Shown here: in pieces, positions 44,775-54,475 of the stretch
How positions within the stretch are numbered: position 1 is the stretch's first letter
How the letters are laid out: each line of letters opens with the position of its first letter
Source: Butyrivibrio fibrisolvens
Lineage (GTDB): Bacteria > Bacillota > Clostridia > Lachnospirales > Lachnospiraceae
DNA: 64,000 nt
NCBI RefSeq assembly: GCF_037113525.1
Contig: NZ_CP146963.1
Span: forward strand, 2,914,001 to 2,978,000
Direction of reading: 5' to 3'
Made by a program: the position numbers and the translations under genes
The notes under the pieces: model-generated
The model's input: only the letters and a program-made list of their open reading frames with translations
Database searches by the model: none
What the model was told of the DNA's origin: nothing

Positions 44775-44840
44775 TAAAAAAGCAACCGATAAGTGATATG
44801 ATTCGACATAAAGTTACTTCATATCAGTTATTGGTTGCTT
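44775..44840 (-). terminator. Terminator of the yhhQ-radical SAM operon
   Basis: A long stem (AGCAACCAATAACTGATATGA with its near complement) is followed by six U on the minus strand. Confidence 0.85.
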
Positions 44841-44852
44841 TTAATAATAAAT

Positions 44853-45599
44853 TTACAATATATCGTGACCAACGTTGTGAATGTTATCGCCATCCCATTC
44901 GTCAAAGATTTCGATTTGGGGATTGGATAATAAATCCTGATAATACTTGCTGTTATAGAAAGCTTCTATTGCAGCCTGGTCACGTTCTGGACCGCCAGGG
45001 ATTGATGTATATATGCTTAGGTTTATGCGCTCAAAGTGCCCTAGTGCTATTTCTATGTCTTTTTTCAGCTGGTCTATGGTCTGGCAATCCATGCCGAACA
45101 TGATGTTGACCCACTGGAAATACTGGGATAGCTGCTCGGGGGTTACTCCTGGGAGGCCTTTTCGAAGGGTCTTTTCTCTGATGTTCTCATCAAAGGTCTC
45201 GACGCCGCATCTAAAGAGGACTTCTATGCCACGTGAACCGAAGAATTCGGTATAAAGGTGGTTGGTGTCTCTATAGATGTAATGGCCTTCGAGGATGACG
45301 GTCTTGATGCCTTTGTCTTCGCAGGTCTGTCTGATGTAGTTCATTGTAGTGAAGGGGAGCTCTGTGTATGAAGCGGAGCAGGTTACATCAAGGCATGAAT
45401 TTCCTATCTCCTGACCCCGTACCTGGGACAGGACTTTCTTGTTAAGGATGTCGCAGGCAAGGACTGATGAGGATTTATCATCCTGGTAATCGCAGAAAGC
45501 GCATTTGCCCCATGAGCATCCGAGAGATACTAAAAGCACGTGTTCTCGTGGCAGGGAGCTGCTGTTATCATATTGATATCTTACAAGATCGTGTATCAT
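44853..45599 (-). CDS. Radical SAM protein, candidate queuine lyase (QueL-like)
   Basis: 248 residues. The N-terminal cluster motif C28-x4-C33-x2-C36 has an unusual spacing compared with Cx3Cx2C. A partial TIM barrel follows, with RCGVETFDENIREKTLRKG in the substrate and SAM region. It is coupled by ATGA overlap to a YhhQ-type queuosine-precursor transporter, and both sit behind a preQ1-I riboswitch. In Clostridioides difficile a radical SAM enzyme next to YhhQ, QueL, releases queuine from queuosine salvage products. That identity is inferred from context. Confidence 0.7.
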   Translation of the reverse strand: MIHDLVRYQYDNSSSLPREHVLLVSLGCSWGKCAFCDYQDDKSSSVLACDILNKKVLSQVRGQEIGNSCLDVTCSASYTELPFTTMNYIRQTCEDKGIKTVILEGHYIYRDTNHLYTEFFGSRGIEVLFRCGVETFDENIREKTLRKGLPGVTPEQLSQYFQWVNIMFGMDCQTIDQLKKDIEIALGHFERINLSIYTSIPGGPERDQAAIEAFYNSKYYQDLLSNPQIEIFDEWDGDNIHNVGHDIL

Positions 45600-46336
45600 G
45601 CTGTAACCTCATTAGCTTCATCTGAAGATTCTTTCTTATCGTTTTCATCTTCGATAAGGATTCCTGTTCTTCCAACGATTTTCTTGGAAAGGTATAAGAA
45701 TGGTGTATCGAAAATGGCTATAACTATCTCAATAAGTGAACCTGCTACTGCAATCTGGAGGCAGTAGAGAAGGCTGTAAGTTCCTACAAATGCAAGAACT
45801 GAAAATGCAAAGTTTTCAAGGCAGTTACATAAGATAGTGGAAATGTTGTTTCTAAGCCACATATGCTTATCGCCTGTCTTTTCCTTGATCTTCTGGTAAA
45901 GAAGAACGTCGCACCAGTTAGATACGAGGAACATTAGTCCTGATGCGGCTGTGATTCTGATTGACATTGCGAAAATGATCTGCATGCCGGGATCTACAGC
46001 ATCGTAACTATTAGGGATAAAAATCCTGGTGAACTGAGCAAAGACTATGTAAGCGATAAGTGCGCCTGCAGCGATCTTTACTGCGTTTTTGCTGGCTTTA
46101 TCGCTATATTTTTCGTTGAGGATGTCTGTTACAAGATAGGTTGATGCAAACATGACACTGCCAAGTGCTGTAGATACGCCGGCGATATCAACCTGCTTGG
46201 AAATCTGTATGTTGGCGAATACTACTGCAAGGGCCATCCATGTATAAAGGCCCCATTTGCCAAAGAACTTGTCCATGAGTAGTACTCCGGAGAAACATAC
46301 GATCAGCTCAAAAAAACCAATTATTAGATTCATCAT
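45596..46336 (-). CDS. yhhQ: YhhQ/VUT-family queuosine precursor transporter
   Basis: 246 residues, about seven membrane helices. Family hallmarks: VMFASTYLVTDILNEKYS in the middle, WCDVLLYQKIKEKTG, and WLRNNISTILCNCLENFAF before the last helices. YhhQ imports queuine or preQ1-type bases for tRNA modification. The preQ1-I riboswitch upstream supports this directly. It ends in a charged tail and overlaps the radical SAM gene by four bases. Confidence 0.9.
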   Translation of the reverse strand: MMNLIIGFFELIVCFSGVLLMDKFFGKWGLYTWMALAVVFANIQISKQVDIAGVSTALGSVMFASTYLVTDILNEKYSDKASKNAVKIAAGALIAYIVFAQFTRIFIPNSYDAVDPGMQIIFAMSIRITAASGLMFLVSNWCDVLLYQKIKEKTGDKHMWLRNNISTILCNCLENFAFSVLAFVGTYSLLYCLQIAVAGSLIEIVIAIFDTPFLYLSKKIVGRTGILIEDENDKKESSDEANEVTA

Positions 46337-46394
46337 TATTTCTTAACCTCTCTCTATCTACTCAGGGATGGTTAGAAATAACGAATAAGCGAAT

Positions 46395-46423
46395 AAAAAA
46401 GCTCTGCGTTTTTTACGCAGAGC
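46395..46423 (-). terminator. preQ1 riboswitch terminator
   Basis: GCTCTGCGT pairs with ACGCAGAGC, followed by six U on the minus strand, between the aptamer and yhhQ. Confidence 0.9.
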
Positions 46424-46451
46424 AATTAGAAGCATAGAGTATTCCTAATCA

Positions 46452-46495
46452 GCCCTGGTTTTGTTTAACGACAGGATGGTGCAAACGAACTGTCG
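46452..46495 (-). promoter_or_regulatory. PreQ1-I riboswitch aptamer
   Basis: On the minus strand the stem CGACAG/CTGTCG encloses TTCGTTTGCACCATC and is followed by the A-rich tail TTAAACAAAACCAGGG. The layout and the AACAAAAC tail match class I preQ1 aptamers (compare the Thermoanaerobacter type, tail UUAACAAAACAAGG). With the terminator downstream, preQ1 should repress yhhQ and the radical SAM gene. Confidence 0.85.
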
Positions 46496-46522
46496 GTGTC
46501 ATTTTTGTGAATGACCTTGGTA

Positions 46523-46551
46523 ATACTACACGATTAGGAAGGGGATGTCAA
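46523..46551 (-). promoter_or_regulatory. Promoter of the yhhQ operon
   Basis: TTGACA (46551-46546), a 17-base spacer, TAGTAT (46528-46523). A small hairpin (TGTCATT/AATGAC) lies between the start site and the aptamer. Confidence 0.8.
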
Positions 46552-46597
46552 GGATTCAAATTGATTCAAAAGTACAACAAAATGCTCTAAAAATGCG

Positions 46598-46625
46598 AAA
46601 AAGGAGCGGCCTTGGGCCACTCCTT
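46598..46625 (-). terminator. Terminator of the intact Rpn-type gene
   Basis: The stem AAGGAGTGGCC/GGCCGCTCCTT with a U run on the minus strand. Very similar hairpins occur at 55690-55716 and 59310-59341. Confidence 0.8.
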
Positions 46626-46636
46626 GAAAGATTAAA

Positions 46637-47656
46637 TCAGTAATATTTTCTTACCTGCTCTTTACTTACATTTGCGTAATCTTCATTTTCGATAACTGCA
46701 TCATAAAGAGAATCAAAATCTTTAATATATGCCTTTAAACTCTTTACTAAGGCACGCAAACCTTTTTCTAAGCCTTTTTCTAAGCCTTCTTCCAAGCCTA
46801 TCGTTAATCCTTTAGTTAATCCTTTATTTTCCATGCTTGTCGCATATGTGCACATCTCCGTCACCTCTTTCTCTATTTCTCTCGTAAGTGGCAACCCGTA
46901 TTCATTCTCAAGCGCTGTTATCTTTGACTTTGCATCCATCGTCTCATCAAATAATACAGTCAAAAGCTTGATAGTGTTATTATCCGTATCGCTAATATCG
47001 TGTTTTTCACTAATGTTGATTATTGTTGTATTAATGATATCATATCTCGGATTGTCTGAGTTAGTCCCTAGCAAAAAATCTCGCTGAATTTCATAACGCT
47101 CAATTGAATTAGCTCTCTTTTGAGCTGTTTCCGTACATATCCATATTGAATAAACCTTCTTAATATTACCATATTTTACAGGATCATCTTTATCTGTAGA
47201 AAATTCAGTACCAAGCTGTGCCGATACCATTCTACAACAATAAAACAACCCTCTAAGCGGAATATCATATCCTAGATTATCTTCGTTTTGAGCTTCAACA
47301 TCTATCAAAATCTTGATAAATTTCAGTTCCTCCGCTTGTGGTATTTTCAGATATGTCCGAATATCATACTTGATAAGTCCCTCTTCATTCTCATAATCCT
47401 CAATATTCTGACCGCTAATTAATTCTTTTGAGTTCGTAAGTCCCTTATCAACATATACTTCGCTGACAACAACCTCTCCCTCTATGCATTTCTCGATGTC
47501 TTCATATGACAGATTCTTACATTCAGCCATAACCTCTTTGAATAATCTGGCAAGTAATGGTTTATATGCAAGAATCTTTTTTACATTTTGATCAAGCTTT
47601 ATCTTGGTTGGATCAGTACCTTTTAATGTCTTCCCAAGTGATGTTAATTGTTCCAT
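46637..47656 (-). CDS. Rpn-type PD-(D/E)XK nuclease family protein (intact copy)
   Basis: 339 residues. The central region IKILIDVEAQNED contains the D-x(n)-ExQ active-site strand of the PD-(D/E)XK family, followed by YDIPLRGLFYCCRM. A helical middle follows, and the C-terminus has KGLTKGLTIGLEEGLEKGLEKGL-type repeats coded by short DNA repeats (about residues 283-305). It is unlike the copy at 15680 in its N-terminal half. A truncated second copy lies at 55735-56117 in the same orientation. Confidence 0.8.
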   Translation of the reverse strand: MEQLTSLGKTLKGTDPTKIKLDQNVKKILAYKPLLARLFKEVMAECKNLSYEDIEKCIEGEVVVSEVYVDKGLTNSKELISGQNIEDYENEEGLIKYDIRTYLKIPQAEELKFIKILIDVEAQNEDNLGYDIPLRGLFYCCRMVSAQLGTEFSTDKDDPVKYGNIKKVYSIWICTETAQKRANSIERYEIQRDFLLGTNSDNPRYDIINTTIINISEKHDISDTDNNTIKLLTVLFDETMDAKSKITALENEYGLPLTREIEKEVTEMCTYATSMENKGLTKGLTIGLEEGLEKGLEKGLRALVKSLKAYIKDFDSLYDAVIENEDYANVSKEQVRKYY

Positions 47657-47940
47657 TTATATATTTCACACCTTCATTATTGATTGATAAAAAATACTTC
47701 TTCTATTTTGTCTGTTGTTACTGACCACAAATGATGTGCCAGCTCTGAACCAATGTCATTTAGTTAACATCACGAGTTAGATTCTTTATTTAGGGTCTAA
47801 CTCATTTTTTATATAAAACAGTTGACATAGTGAATCAAATATGCGGCCGCTCTAACTACTGATTGATTTTTAAGAGGTAGTTAGAGCGGCCCTTGAAATT
47901 AGCAATGTAATCATTGTTTCAATTTCAAGGAGGTTCAAAA

Positions 47941-48917
47941 ATGTCATTTGCTCTACAAGTCAAAGATTCGCTACTTAATATTATTTCTAACATGTCAAAA
48001 GATGCAGGAAAGTTTTCTATTAATCCTGACAAGTTTTTTTCTAGAAACAGAAAGCTTGATTTTTCTTCCTTAATTCATCTTATGTTATCAATGGAGGCGG
48101 GAACTATTAAAGATGAGCTTCTTAATTATTTTTCATTTCAAGTAAATACACCGACTAACTCTGCATTTATACAACAACGATGTAAATTGTCTACAGATGC
48201 TTTACCTTTTTTGTCACATACATTCAATGATTTATACCCATACAAACTTTATAAGGGTAAATATCTTCTTTTAGCTGCCGATGGTTCTTCTTTCACCTTT
48301 ACCAGAAATCCAAAGGATGAAGAGTCATATTTCCCACCAGATGGTAAAACTACAAATGGTTATAATCAAATACATATAATTCCACTGTTTGAGCTGTTAT
48401 CAAAACGCTATACCGATTGTATTGTGCAACCAATCAGAAAGAAAAATGAGTTTCAAGCCTTATGTGATCTTATTGATCGCCATCACTATGTCCCTGATCA
48501 AAAACCTATATTTATAGCAGATCGAGGATTCCATTCTTTTAATGTATTCGCGCACGCAATTGAACATAATGCATATTTCCTTATTCGTGCCACTGACATA
48601 AAGACTCAAAGACTTCTTGGTGCAGATTATATTTTTACTGAAGATGGCTTCGATATTTCTATCAATCGTATACTTACCCGGAGTCAATCTAAAAAGAAAC
48701 GCCAACATCCAGAATTGTCCGAACAGTACAAATATATATGTCCAGAAGTAAAATTCGATTACATTACTCCAAGCGAGCGGAGTGAGTATCAATTATCTCT
48801 CCGTGTTCTCCGATTTAAAATCTCTGAAAATATATATGAAAACATTATTACCAATCTTCCGGTTGATAAGTTCTCAATGGAGGAAATCAAATATCTATAC
48901 AATCTCAGATGGCCAGT
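47941..48917 (+). pseudogene. IS4-family transposase, 5' part
   Basis: The ATG at 47941 has AAGGAGG at 7 bases. About 325 codons are original: the first two catalytic Asp residues are visible (LAADGSSF and FIADRGFHSF) and the sequence runs to YNLRWPV. There the nested element begins and the frame ends after a few foreign codons. The catalytic Glu part is at 54661-54876. Joined, the two halves read RWPVETSFRELK, the normal family motif. Confidence 0.9.
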
Positions 48918-48935
48918 TATGCTGATATCGGCATA

Positions 48936-48969
48936 ACATTCCATATGCCGATATTTTAGAAATGCCGAT
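48936..48969 (+). repeat. Left 34-bp terminal inverted repeat of the RIT-type element
   Basis: It begins acattccatatgccgat and is the exact reverse complement of 54629-54662. Extra copies of the core tatcggcat lie at 48925-48934 and 49014-49022. Confidence 0.9.
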
Positions 48970-49069
48970 TCTCAGGCATCCTAAAGTATCATAAATTCAT
49001 GATTTCCAAAAACTATCGGCATTTCTTACTATAAAGATGTAACAGCATCTCTGTAGAAAGGAGGCCGTC

Positions 49070-50341
49070 ATGACAGACTCACATCCGTTAATAAAAGATT
49101 TAACCGACAAACTACTAAAGGAGGTGGTGCAACACGTTCTGGAAGTATCGGTAGAACAGTATCAAATTGTTTGTAACAGCATCTTAAAGTATGCCATAGC
49201 TTCAGACACAAATGTCTATTCGTCAGAATTCATTGATGCTTATAAGGAATATCTTGAAAACAGATTCGCTCATGGTGAGGTATGCAAAGAGTATCGACGC
49301 TTTCAGCATAGAGTTTTGCGTATGTTGTCCTCATTAGCTGAAACAGGTGCTGTGGATTTTTCAAGCACAGCTTATGCAGTTAAGAAGTATCCGGTTTCCT
49401 CTGAAATAGCAGATCTTGTCGAAAAGATCCTTGGAAGTTATCCCATTAGTGACGCTACAAAAAGCGATTTGCGTGCTCCAACAAGACATTTTTTATGGTA
49501 TGCGTCAGAACAAGGAATGGATCCGGAACACATCGACGATGTGACTGTGATGAAGTTCATTATCAATGAAATTCCTGTTTCTAATAGCGGAAGTACAGGA
49601 CGTACTCTCAGATGCATAAAGTACTCAACTGAATACCTAAAATCCCACGGGAATCAGCATCTTCATAGGGACTATAGATTACTAAAACTCAGGAATGATC
49701 ACAGACGCATTATCCCGGCATATACAGAAGAAGAAATATCTGACATTGCTGATGTCGCTAATAGAAATGATATGATAAGCAAGCGGGATCTTGCAATAAT
49801 ACTGCTGGCTTATTGTACCGGATTGCGAGGTTGCGACATAATCAGGATTAAACTTACGGATATAGACTGGCAGAATGATAAACTATCTCTTATTCAATCA
49901 AAGAATCACCAGCCTTTGTCTGTGGAGCTTAACGGATCTACGATGAATGCCTTGGCGGATTATATACTAGATTGGCGACCTGAATGCAATGATCATGAGG
50001 TGTTTGTAACAGTAAAATCACCTTATAGAAAGCTTTCAAAAGGTTTTGGAAGCATGATTGACAAGTACTGCGAAAGAGCCGGAGTTGAAAAAATATCGCT
50101 TAGAGGATTTCACAGCATACGCAGAGCTTTTGAAACCATCATGGTTTCAAGAGGTGTTCCAATCGATATAGCATCTCAGATGATGGGGCATAAATCAATC
50201 GTAGAAGACAAACCATATATAACTCATAATAAAAGTCAGATAGCTTTTGTTGCATTTGATTTCATGGATGTTCCTATAACGACCGGATTCTACGCCAAGC
50301 ATAAAAACAGTTCTTCCTGCAATACCAAAGGAGGTGCTTGA
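49070..50341 (+). CDS. Tyrosine recombinase, first of three (RitA-like)
   Basis: 423 residues, with AAGGAGG before the ATG. The N-terminal SAM-like DNA-binding region spans about 120-210. The catalytic domain has Arg in CTGLRGCD, HxxR as FHSIRRA, His in MMGHKSI and the nucleophile Tyr in EDKPYI. Its stop overlaps the next gene. Confidence 0.9.
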   Translation: MTDSHPLIKDLTDKLLKEVVQHVLEVSVEQYQIVCNSILKYAIASDTNVYSSEFIDAYKEYLENRFAHGEVCKEYRRFQHRVLRMLSSLAETGAVDFSSTAYAVKKYPVSSEIADLVEKILGSYPISDATKSDLRAPTRHFLWYASEQGMDPEHIDDVTVMKFIINEIPVSNSGSTGRTLRCIKYSTEYLKSHGNQHLHRDYRLLKLRNDHRRIIPAYTEEEISDIADVANRNDMISKRDLAIILLAYCTGLRGCDIIRIKLTDIDWQNDKLSLIQSKNHQPLSVELNGSTMNALADYILDWRPECNDHEVFVTVKSPYRKLSKGFGSMIDKYCERAGVEKISLRGFHSIRRAFETIMVSRGVPIDIASQMMGHKSIVEDKPYITHNKSQIAFVAFDFMDVPITTGFYAKHKNSSSCNTKGGA

Positions 50342-50343
50342 TT

Positions 50344-51297
50344 ATGACATTTGAGAAAAGGTTGAATGATGCATTTGAGGAAATGATGTCATATAGGACC
50401 TCTGTTGGATATGCTACTGCGACTTATCGCTCTTCCGTTCCGCCATTTATAAGATTCTGCGTTGAAAAATTCCCTAACTCGGAATTAATAACGCCGGAAA
50501 TGATTGATGAATGGCTGGCATTTTATCCTTACACTATCAATAGTAAAGCGGCATTTATCGCTTTGCTCAGAGAATACACCAGATATCTGAATTTCCTGGG
50601 GTATGAGGATTATATTCCCGATGATGGTTACACTGTAAAAAGAATCGCCTATAATCCTTACCTGTTTACTGATGTGGAACTTTCAGGTCTGTTTAATGCA
50701 ATAGACTCGATACAAGGAGCAACGTGCGGTAAAAGATATCTGCCTGAGATAGTACTTCCTGTATATTCCCGCTTGATTTACTGTTGCGGATTACGTCCAC
50801 AGGAACCACCTGCAATACGCACCGAAGATATAGACCTTAAAACAGGTGATTTATATATCCGTCAGTCAAAACGGCATAAAGACCGTCATATAATCATGTC
50901 TGACGATATGATGAAGCTCTGCAAAAAGTATGACGCATTAGCAGGTAAACGGGAGTGGTTCTTTCAAAAATGGGACGGAAATCCATATGAAACATCATGG
51001 TACAACAATGTTTGGCGAAGGATAATTAAAACATGCGGTATACAGTGGAAAGGTAATCCCCGTCCGTATGATCTTAGGCATGCCTTTGCTTCAAGGAATA
51101 TCCTCAAGTGGATCAATAGTGGAAAAGATGTAATGGAACTTCTTACATATCTTTCAGCTTATATGGGACATTCTGAGCTTACATCTACACTATACTATGT
51201 TCATCTGCTTCCTGATAATCTCCGGAAGGCAAAGGGCATCGATTGGGATATACTCTCCAAGATATACGGAGAGGAGGTGTCCTGTGATGAGGATTAG
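50344..51297 (+). CDS. Tyrosine recombinase, second of three (RitB-like)
   Basis: 317 residues from ATG 50344 (GGAGG at 9 bases; TTG 50338 is possible). Catalytic residues: Arg in CCGLRPQEP, YDLRHAFA (Tyr where the first His of HxxR is usual), His in YMGHSEL and Tyr in TLYYVHL. It overlaps the third gene by 11 bp in another frame. Confidence 0.9.
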   Translation: MTFEKRLNDAFEEMMSYRTSVGYATATYRSSVPPFIRFCVEKFPNSELITPEMIDEWLAFYPYTINSKAAFIALLREYTRYLNFLGYEDYIPDDGYTVKRIAYNPYLFTDVELSGLFNAIDSIQGATCGKRYLPEIVLPVYSRLIYCCGLRPQEPPAIRTEDIDLKTGDLYIRQSKRHKDRHIIMSDDMMKLCKKYDALAGKREWFFQKWDGNPYETSWYNNVWRRIIKTCGIQWKGNPRPYDLRHAFASRNILKWINSGKDVMELLTYLSAYMGHSELTSTLYYVHLLPDNLRKAKGIDWDILSKIYGEEVSCDED

Positions 51298-52276
51298 CCC
51301 AAAGGATCCGCGACTGGTGTCGCTTATTGGTGAGTTTATAAAAGTTTATCTCACGCGTGTAAGAAACCGAGATGAAGATACTATAGTATCATACAGGTAT
51401 AGCATAAATCTGTTCATAGAGTATCTTGGAACACAAAAGGGTGTGTCATTGCTTACATTACAGACATCTGATTTTAATCAGGCTAATATCATTGATTTTA
51501 TGTTATGGCTGAAAACTGAACGAAAAAACGTGGCAACTACTATAAACCACAGACTATCTGATATACGCGGTTTTTGCCATTATCTGCTAAAGAAAAAAGC
51601 ATTAACCCCTGATGAATTTGAAGAAATCCGAGAAATAAACGATTATGACGATGACCGGATTATAGAATTCACGTGGCTAACAACAGATGAAGTTGCAAGC
51701 ATCTTAAATTGTGTTGATTCCAACCGCGATGCAGCAAGAGATCACTTCCTTATCTCGCTGCTTTATGAAAGTGGCGCTAGAATCAATGAAGTATTGTCAC
51801 TTAAACCACATGATATAAAGCCTACATCAAATGGAGAAGCTGATGTACATTTCTATGGCAAAGGTAATAAACACAGGATAACGCCACTATCAAAAGAAAT
51901 ATGGAAGCAATACTGCGGTTATTGTGATCGCTATCATCAGGAGAAAAATGAACAGGATTACTTATTCTATTCTTTCCGAAATGGACGAAGGAACAAAATG
52001 TCAAGTGACAATGTGAGCAGAATACTGTCAGAGTGCGAAAATGAACTTCGTAAAAAGAAACCAGATCTTATTCATCTCCATTCACATCTCTTCAGAAGAA
52101 CAAGAGCTATGCATCTGTATCAGGCAAAAGTACCACTTCCTACTATTTCAGAATGGCTTGGGCATTCAAATGTAGAAACAACGCGCTTTTATGCCAAGGT
52201 TACAGAAGAAATGAAACGAGAGGCGCTCCACAAGCTCAGTAATAGTGATAAATCTGTTTTCATTCCACAAAAGTAA
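51287..52276 (+). CDS. Tyrosine recombinase, third of three (RitC-like)
   Basis: 329 residues from ATG 51287 with GGAGGTG upstream; a longer frame lies within the second gene and is unlikely. Typical integrase: SAM-like core (about 15-110), Arg in ESGARINEV, HSHLFRRT, LGHSNVETT and the nucleophile Tyr in RFYAK. The three genes form one transcript that ends at a terminator at 52397. Confidence 0.9.
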   Translation: MRISPKDPRLVSLIGEFIKVYLTRVRNRDEDTIVSYRYSINLFIEYLGTQKGVSLLTLQTSDFNQANIIDFMLWLKTERKNVATTINHRLSDIRGFCHYLLKKKALTPDEFEEIREINDYDDDRIIEFTWLTTDEVASILNCVDSNRDAARDHFLISLLYESGARINEVLSLKPHDIKPTSNGEADVHFYGKGNKHRITPLSKEIWKQYCGYCDRYHQEKNEQDYLFYSFRNGRRNKMSSDNVSRILSECENELRKKKPDLIHLHSHLFRRTRAMHLYQAKVPLPTISEWLGHSNVETTRFYAKVTEEMKREALHKLSNSDKSVFIPQK

Positions 52277-52396
52277 AAAAATTTTGAATAAAATAATTAA
52301 GTTTTAGACGAAATTCAATAAGTAAAGTTAAAATTTCAAAATCGCGCTTTTTCTCATTTTTAGACATAATTCGTAATGAAAAAGTAAAAAAAACAT

Positions 52397-52429
52397 CCCC
52401 GTCTAATGATATTTAGACGGGGGGCTTTT
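52397..52429 (+). terminator. Terminator of the recombinase trio
   Basis: ccccgtctaa pairs with ttagacgggg, then a T-rich tail. Confidence 0.85.
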
Positions 52430-52431
52430 CG

Positions 52432-52719
52432 TCAGAAGAAATGATGCATCTTCCTACGGTTACCTTTACAATATTTGCATGACTTCATGTGCCTTTTTTC
52501 AAACAGGAGCTTTGCCTTCGGACTAAGCTCATATTTCCTACCGCATTCTTTGCACTTCCACCAGACGGTCTTAGGATAGCTTTCAAGTATCTCATCAGGA
52601 TCAGCGATTAGGTAGTTACTGATATAGTCCCATTCACAAAGGATATTCGGGTGTCTTTTAGCAAGGGAATTGTAGCCTTTTAAAACTTTTCTGCCGTTAC
52701 AGTAAGGGCAAGCCTTGCA
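52432..52719 (-). pseudogene. Treble-clef zinc-finger protein fragment (DUF4379-like)
   Basis: Minus-strand codons read CPYCNGRKVLKGYNSLA...EWDY...VWWKCKECGRKYELS...SCKYCKG and stop at 52432. These Cys pairs and the W-K-C-x-x-C pattern match the 'probable zinc ribbon' repeats of mobile-element proteins. The frame is closed by a stop just upstream and has no start, so only the C-terminal part remains. Confidence 0.75.
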
Positions 52720-52842
52720 TTAAGCGCATGCGGAAAAGCAGGCACCGCGGAAGCCAATTCCGCGGTCACAACTACGGTCACTGACAGTACCGACCAGGTT
52801 ACCTCCGACGCAGGTTCTGATGATGCTCCGGTCAGATCGTAA
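52708..52842 (+). pseudogene. Lipoprotein signal fragment
   Basis: Plus-strand codons read ASLALSACGKAGTAEANS, then a Thr/Ser/Asp-rich stretch ending at TAA 52840. LSAC is a lipobox with a typical mature linker. The start codon side joins the zinc-finger fragment and the 3' side runs into the chemotaxis gene, so only a piece of a lipoprotein gene remains. Confidence 0.6.
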
Positions 52843-54127
52843 ATTTCTTTACGAGCTCTTCCAGAGAGTCTGCATCTGCCACATTCTGGCGGATCTGGGT
52901 GCGCGCTTCGTCCAGAGCGGATACCGTTTCTGTACTCTTGTCTGCGATCGCCACCACATCTTCTGCCGACTGACGGGCTACGCTGTTGATGGAATCCATG
53001 GCCACATTCATGTCATTGGAGGCGATCTTAAAATCATTGATGGAATGGGCAACCGTATCCATGGTGACATTCATGCGGTTTGCCTGATCCTCATAGGCTT
53101 CACAGGCGTCCAAAAATTTCTGATAGTCGCTTACTACCTTCTCATCCACAAAGGTTAAAACTTCCTTTAAGCACTTCTGCAGATCCCCCACCGAGTCCTT
53201 GACCAGCTGTACTGCCTCGGTAATCCTGGCTACCGAATCCTGGGACTGGGTTGCCAGCTGTCCGATCTCTCCCGCCACTACTGCAAAGCCTTTTCCCACT
53301 TCTCCTGCTCTGGCGGCTTCAATAGATGCATTTAAAGACAGCAGATTGGTCTGGGAAGCAATGGCTGTAATGGCCTGGGTCAGGTTGTTGATCTCATCCA
53401 CGGACCTGGATTTTTCCATGGCAAGATCTGCCGCCTCTTTTACCCTGTTATAGATGCGATTTGTCTCATCTGCATTTTCTTTTGTTTCTCCGGCGATCTG
53501 ATTAGACTTGGAGCTGATCTCCATTGCCAGGTTCTTGCCGTCTACTGTCTTGCTGTAGATCTCTTCCATCTCGGAATTCATGGTCGTGATCTTGCCCAGC
53601 ACATCCTCAATGGTAGCAGAGGTTTCTTCCATGCTGGCGGCCAGTTGCTCTGCAGTTGCGGAATTTTCGTCGGTTGCCGTTGCCACCTGATCTGTTCGGG
53701 TATGGATCTCCCCCGCACTGGTCTTCATATTTACGGAAACATTGTCCAGTCTGCGGATGATCTCCACCAGGTTGACCCGGAGTTCTTCCACACCTGCGCT
53801 GATCAGGCCCACTTCATCCTGTCTGGCACTGAGTGCATCCTGATTCTCTGCCTTACGCAGATCCAGGGTGGACATCACATTGACATTCTCTGTCAGGTCC
53901 TTCAGCGGCTTCATCATCTTACGGCCAAAGTAGGAAACAAAGGCAGAATTGATGGCCGCTGCCAGAAGTGTCCCCTTCAAAAAGGTAAGAGCCACCTCCC
54001 CCGGTCCGGAAAGATGTCCCGCCACCAGGATACTGGTCACCAATGCTGCGTTACAGACAGACATAACGGCGATCATAATGATCTTAAAGAAGATTGATGA
54101 TACGTAATTGACTTTTTTCTGATCCAT
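52832..54127 (-). CDS. Methyl-accepting chemotaxis protein without a ligand-binding domain
   Basis: 431 residues from ATG 54127 (AAAGGA at 8 bases). Two membrane helices (about 13-35, 46-68) have almost no extracellular loop. A HAMP-like segment is followed by the signalling domain with the conserved tip IASQTNLLSLNASIEAARAGEVGKGFAVVAGEI (positions about 255-290). It should talk to CheA/CheW, which are not in the window. Its base composition is visibly richer in G+C than the surroundings, pointing to transfer as cargo of the RIT-type element. Confidence 0.9.
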   Translation of the reverse strand: MDQKKVNYVSSIFFKIIMIAVMSVCNAALVTSILVAGHLSGPGEVALTFLKGTLLAAAINSAFVSYFGRKMMKPLKDLTENVNVMSTLDLRKAENQDALSARQDEVGLISAGVEELRVNLVEIIRRLDNVSVNMKTSAGEIHTRTDQVATATDENSATAEQLAASMEETSATIEDVLGKITTMNSEMEEIYSKTVDGKNLAMEISSKSNQIAGETKENADETNRIYNRVKEAADLAMEKSRSVDEINNLTQAITAIASQTNLLSLNASIEAARAGEVGKGFAVVAGEIGQLATQSQDSVARITEAVQLVKDSVGDLQKCLKEVLTFVDEKVVSDYQKFLDACEAYEDQANRMNVTMDTVAHSINDFKIASNDMNVAMDSINSVARQSAEDVVAIADKSTETVSALDEARTQIRQNVADADSLEELVKKFTI

Positions 54128-54475
54128 GCTATTTTCCTTTCCATCTGCATAAACAAAGGGCGTCCCTGTGCCTTTTGCCCTTACCACCGTGCATGCTGTG
54201 TACTAATATCATTTTAGCATAGATACCATGATATCTCCACAATTCTGTCTGATTGCATCTTCTTCTATTAATGAAGGAAGCATCAGGTTCAGATCCTCAT
54301 CTTCATATTGTATTTTAGACAAAATAATCGTTGTAATCCGTACATTACACCGTCAAACTTTTAGACATTATTCATCTTATTTTATTTCATTTAATCCCTT
54401 ATTTTATCTAAAATCAGATATTAGAGAAAATAGCCTTATCCTACATAAAACCTTTGTTTAAGGAAATATATGATT

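Noticed and set aside
46452..46520. Other riboswitch classes (THF, preQ1-II/III) for the yhhQ leader
   Set aside because: The stem, loop and A-rich tail order fits preQ1-I; the other consensus elements are absent.
51197..51287. N-terminal extension of the third recombinase
   Set aside because: It lies inside the second recombinase gene in another frame; ATG 51287 has GGAGGTG and gives the normal length.
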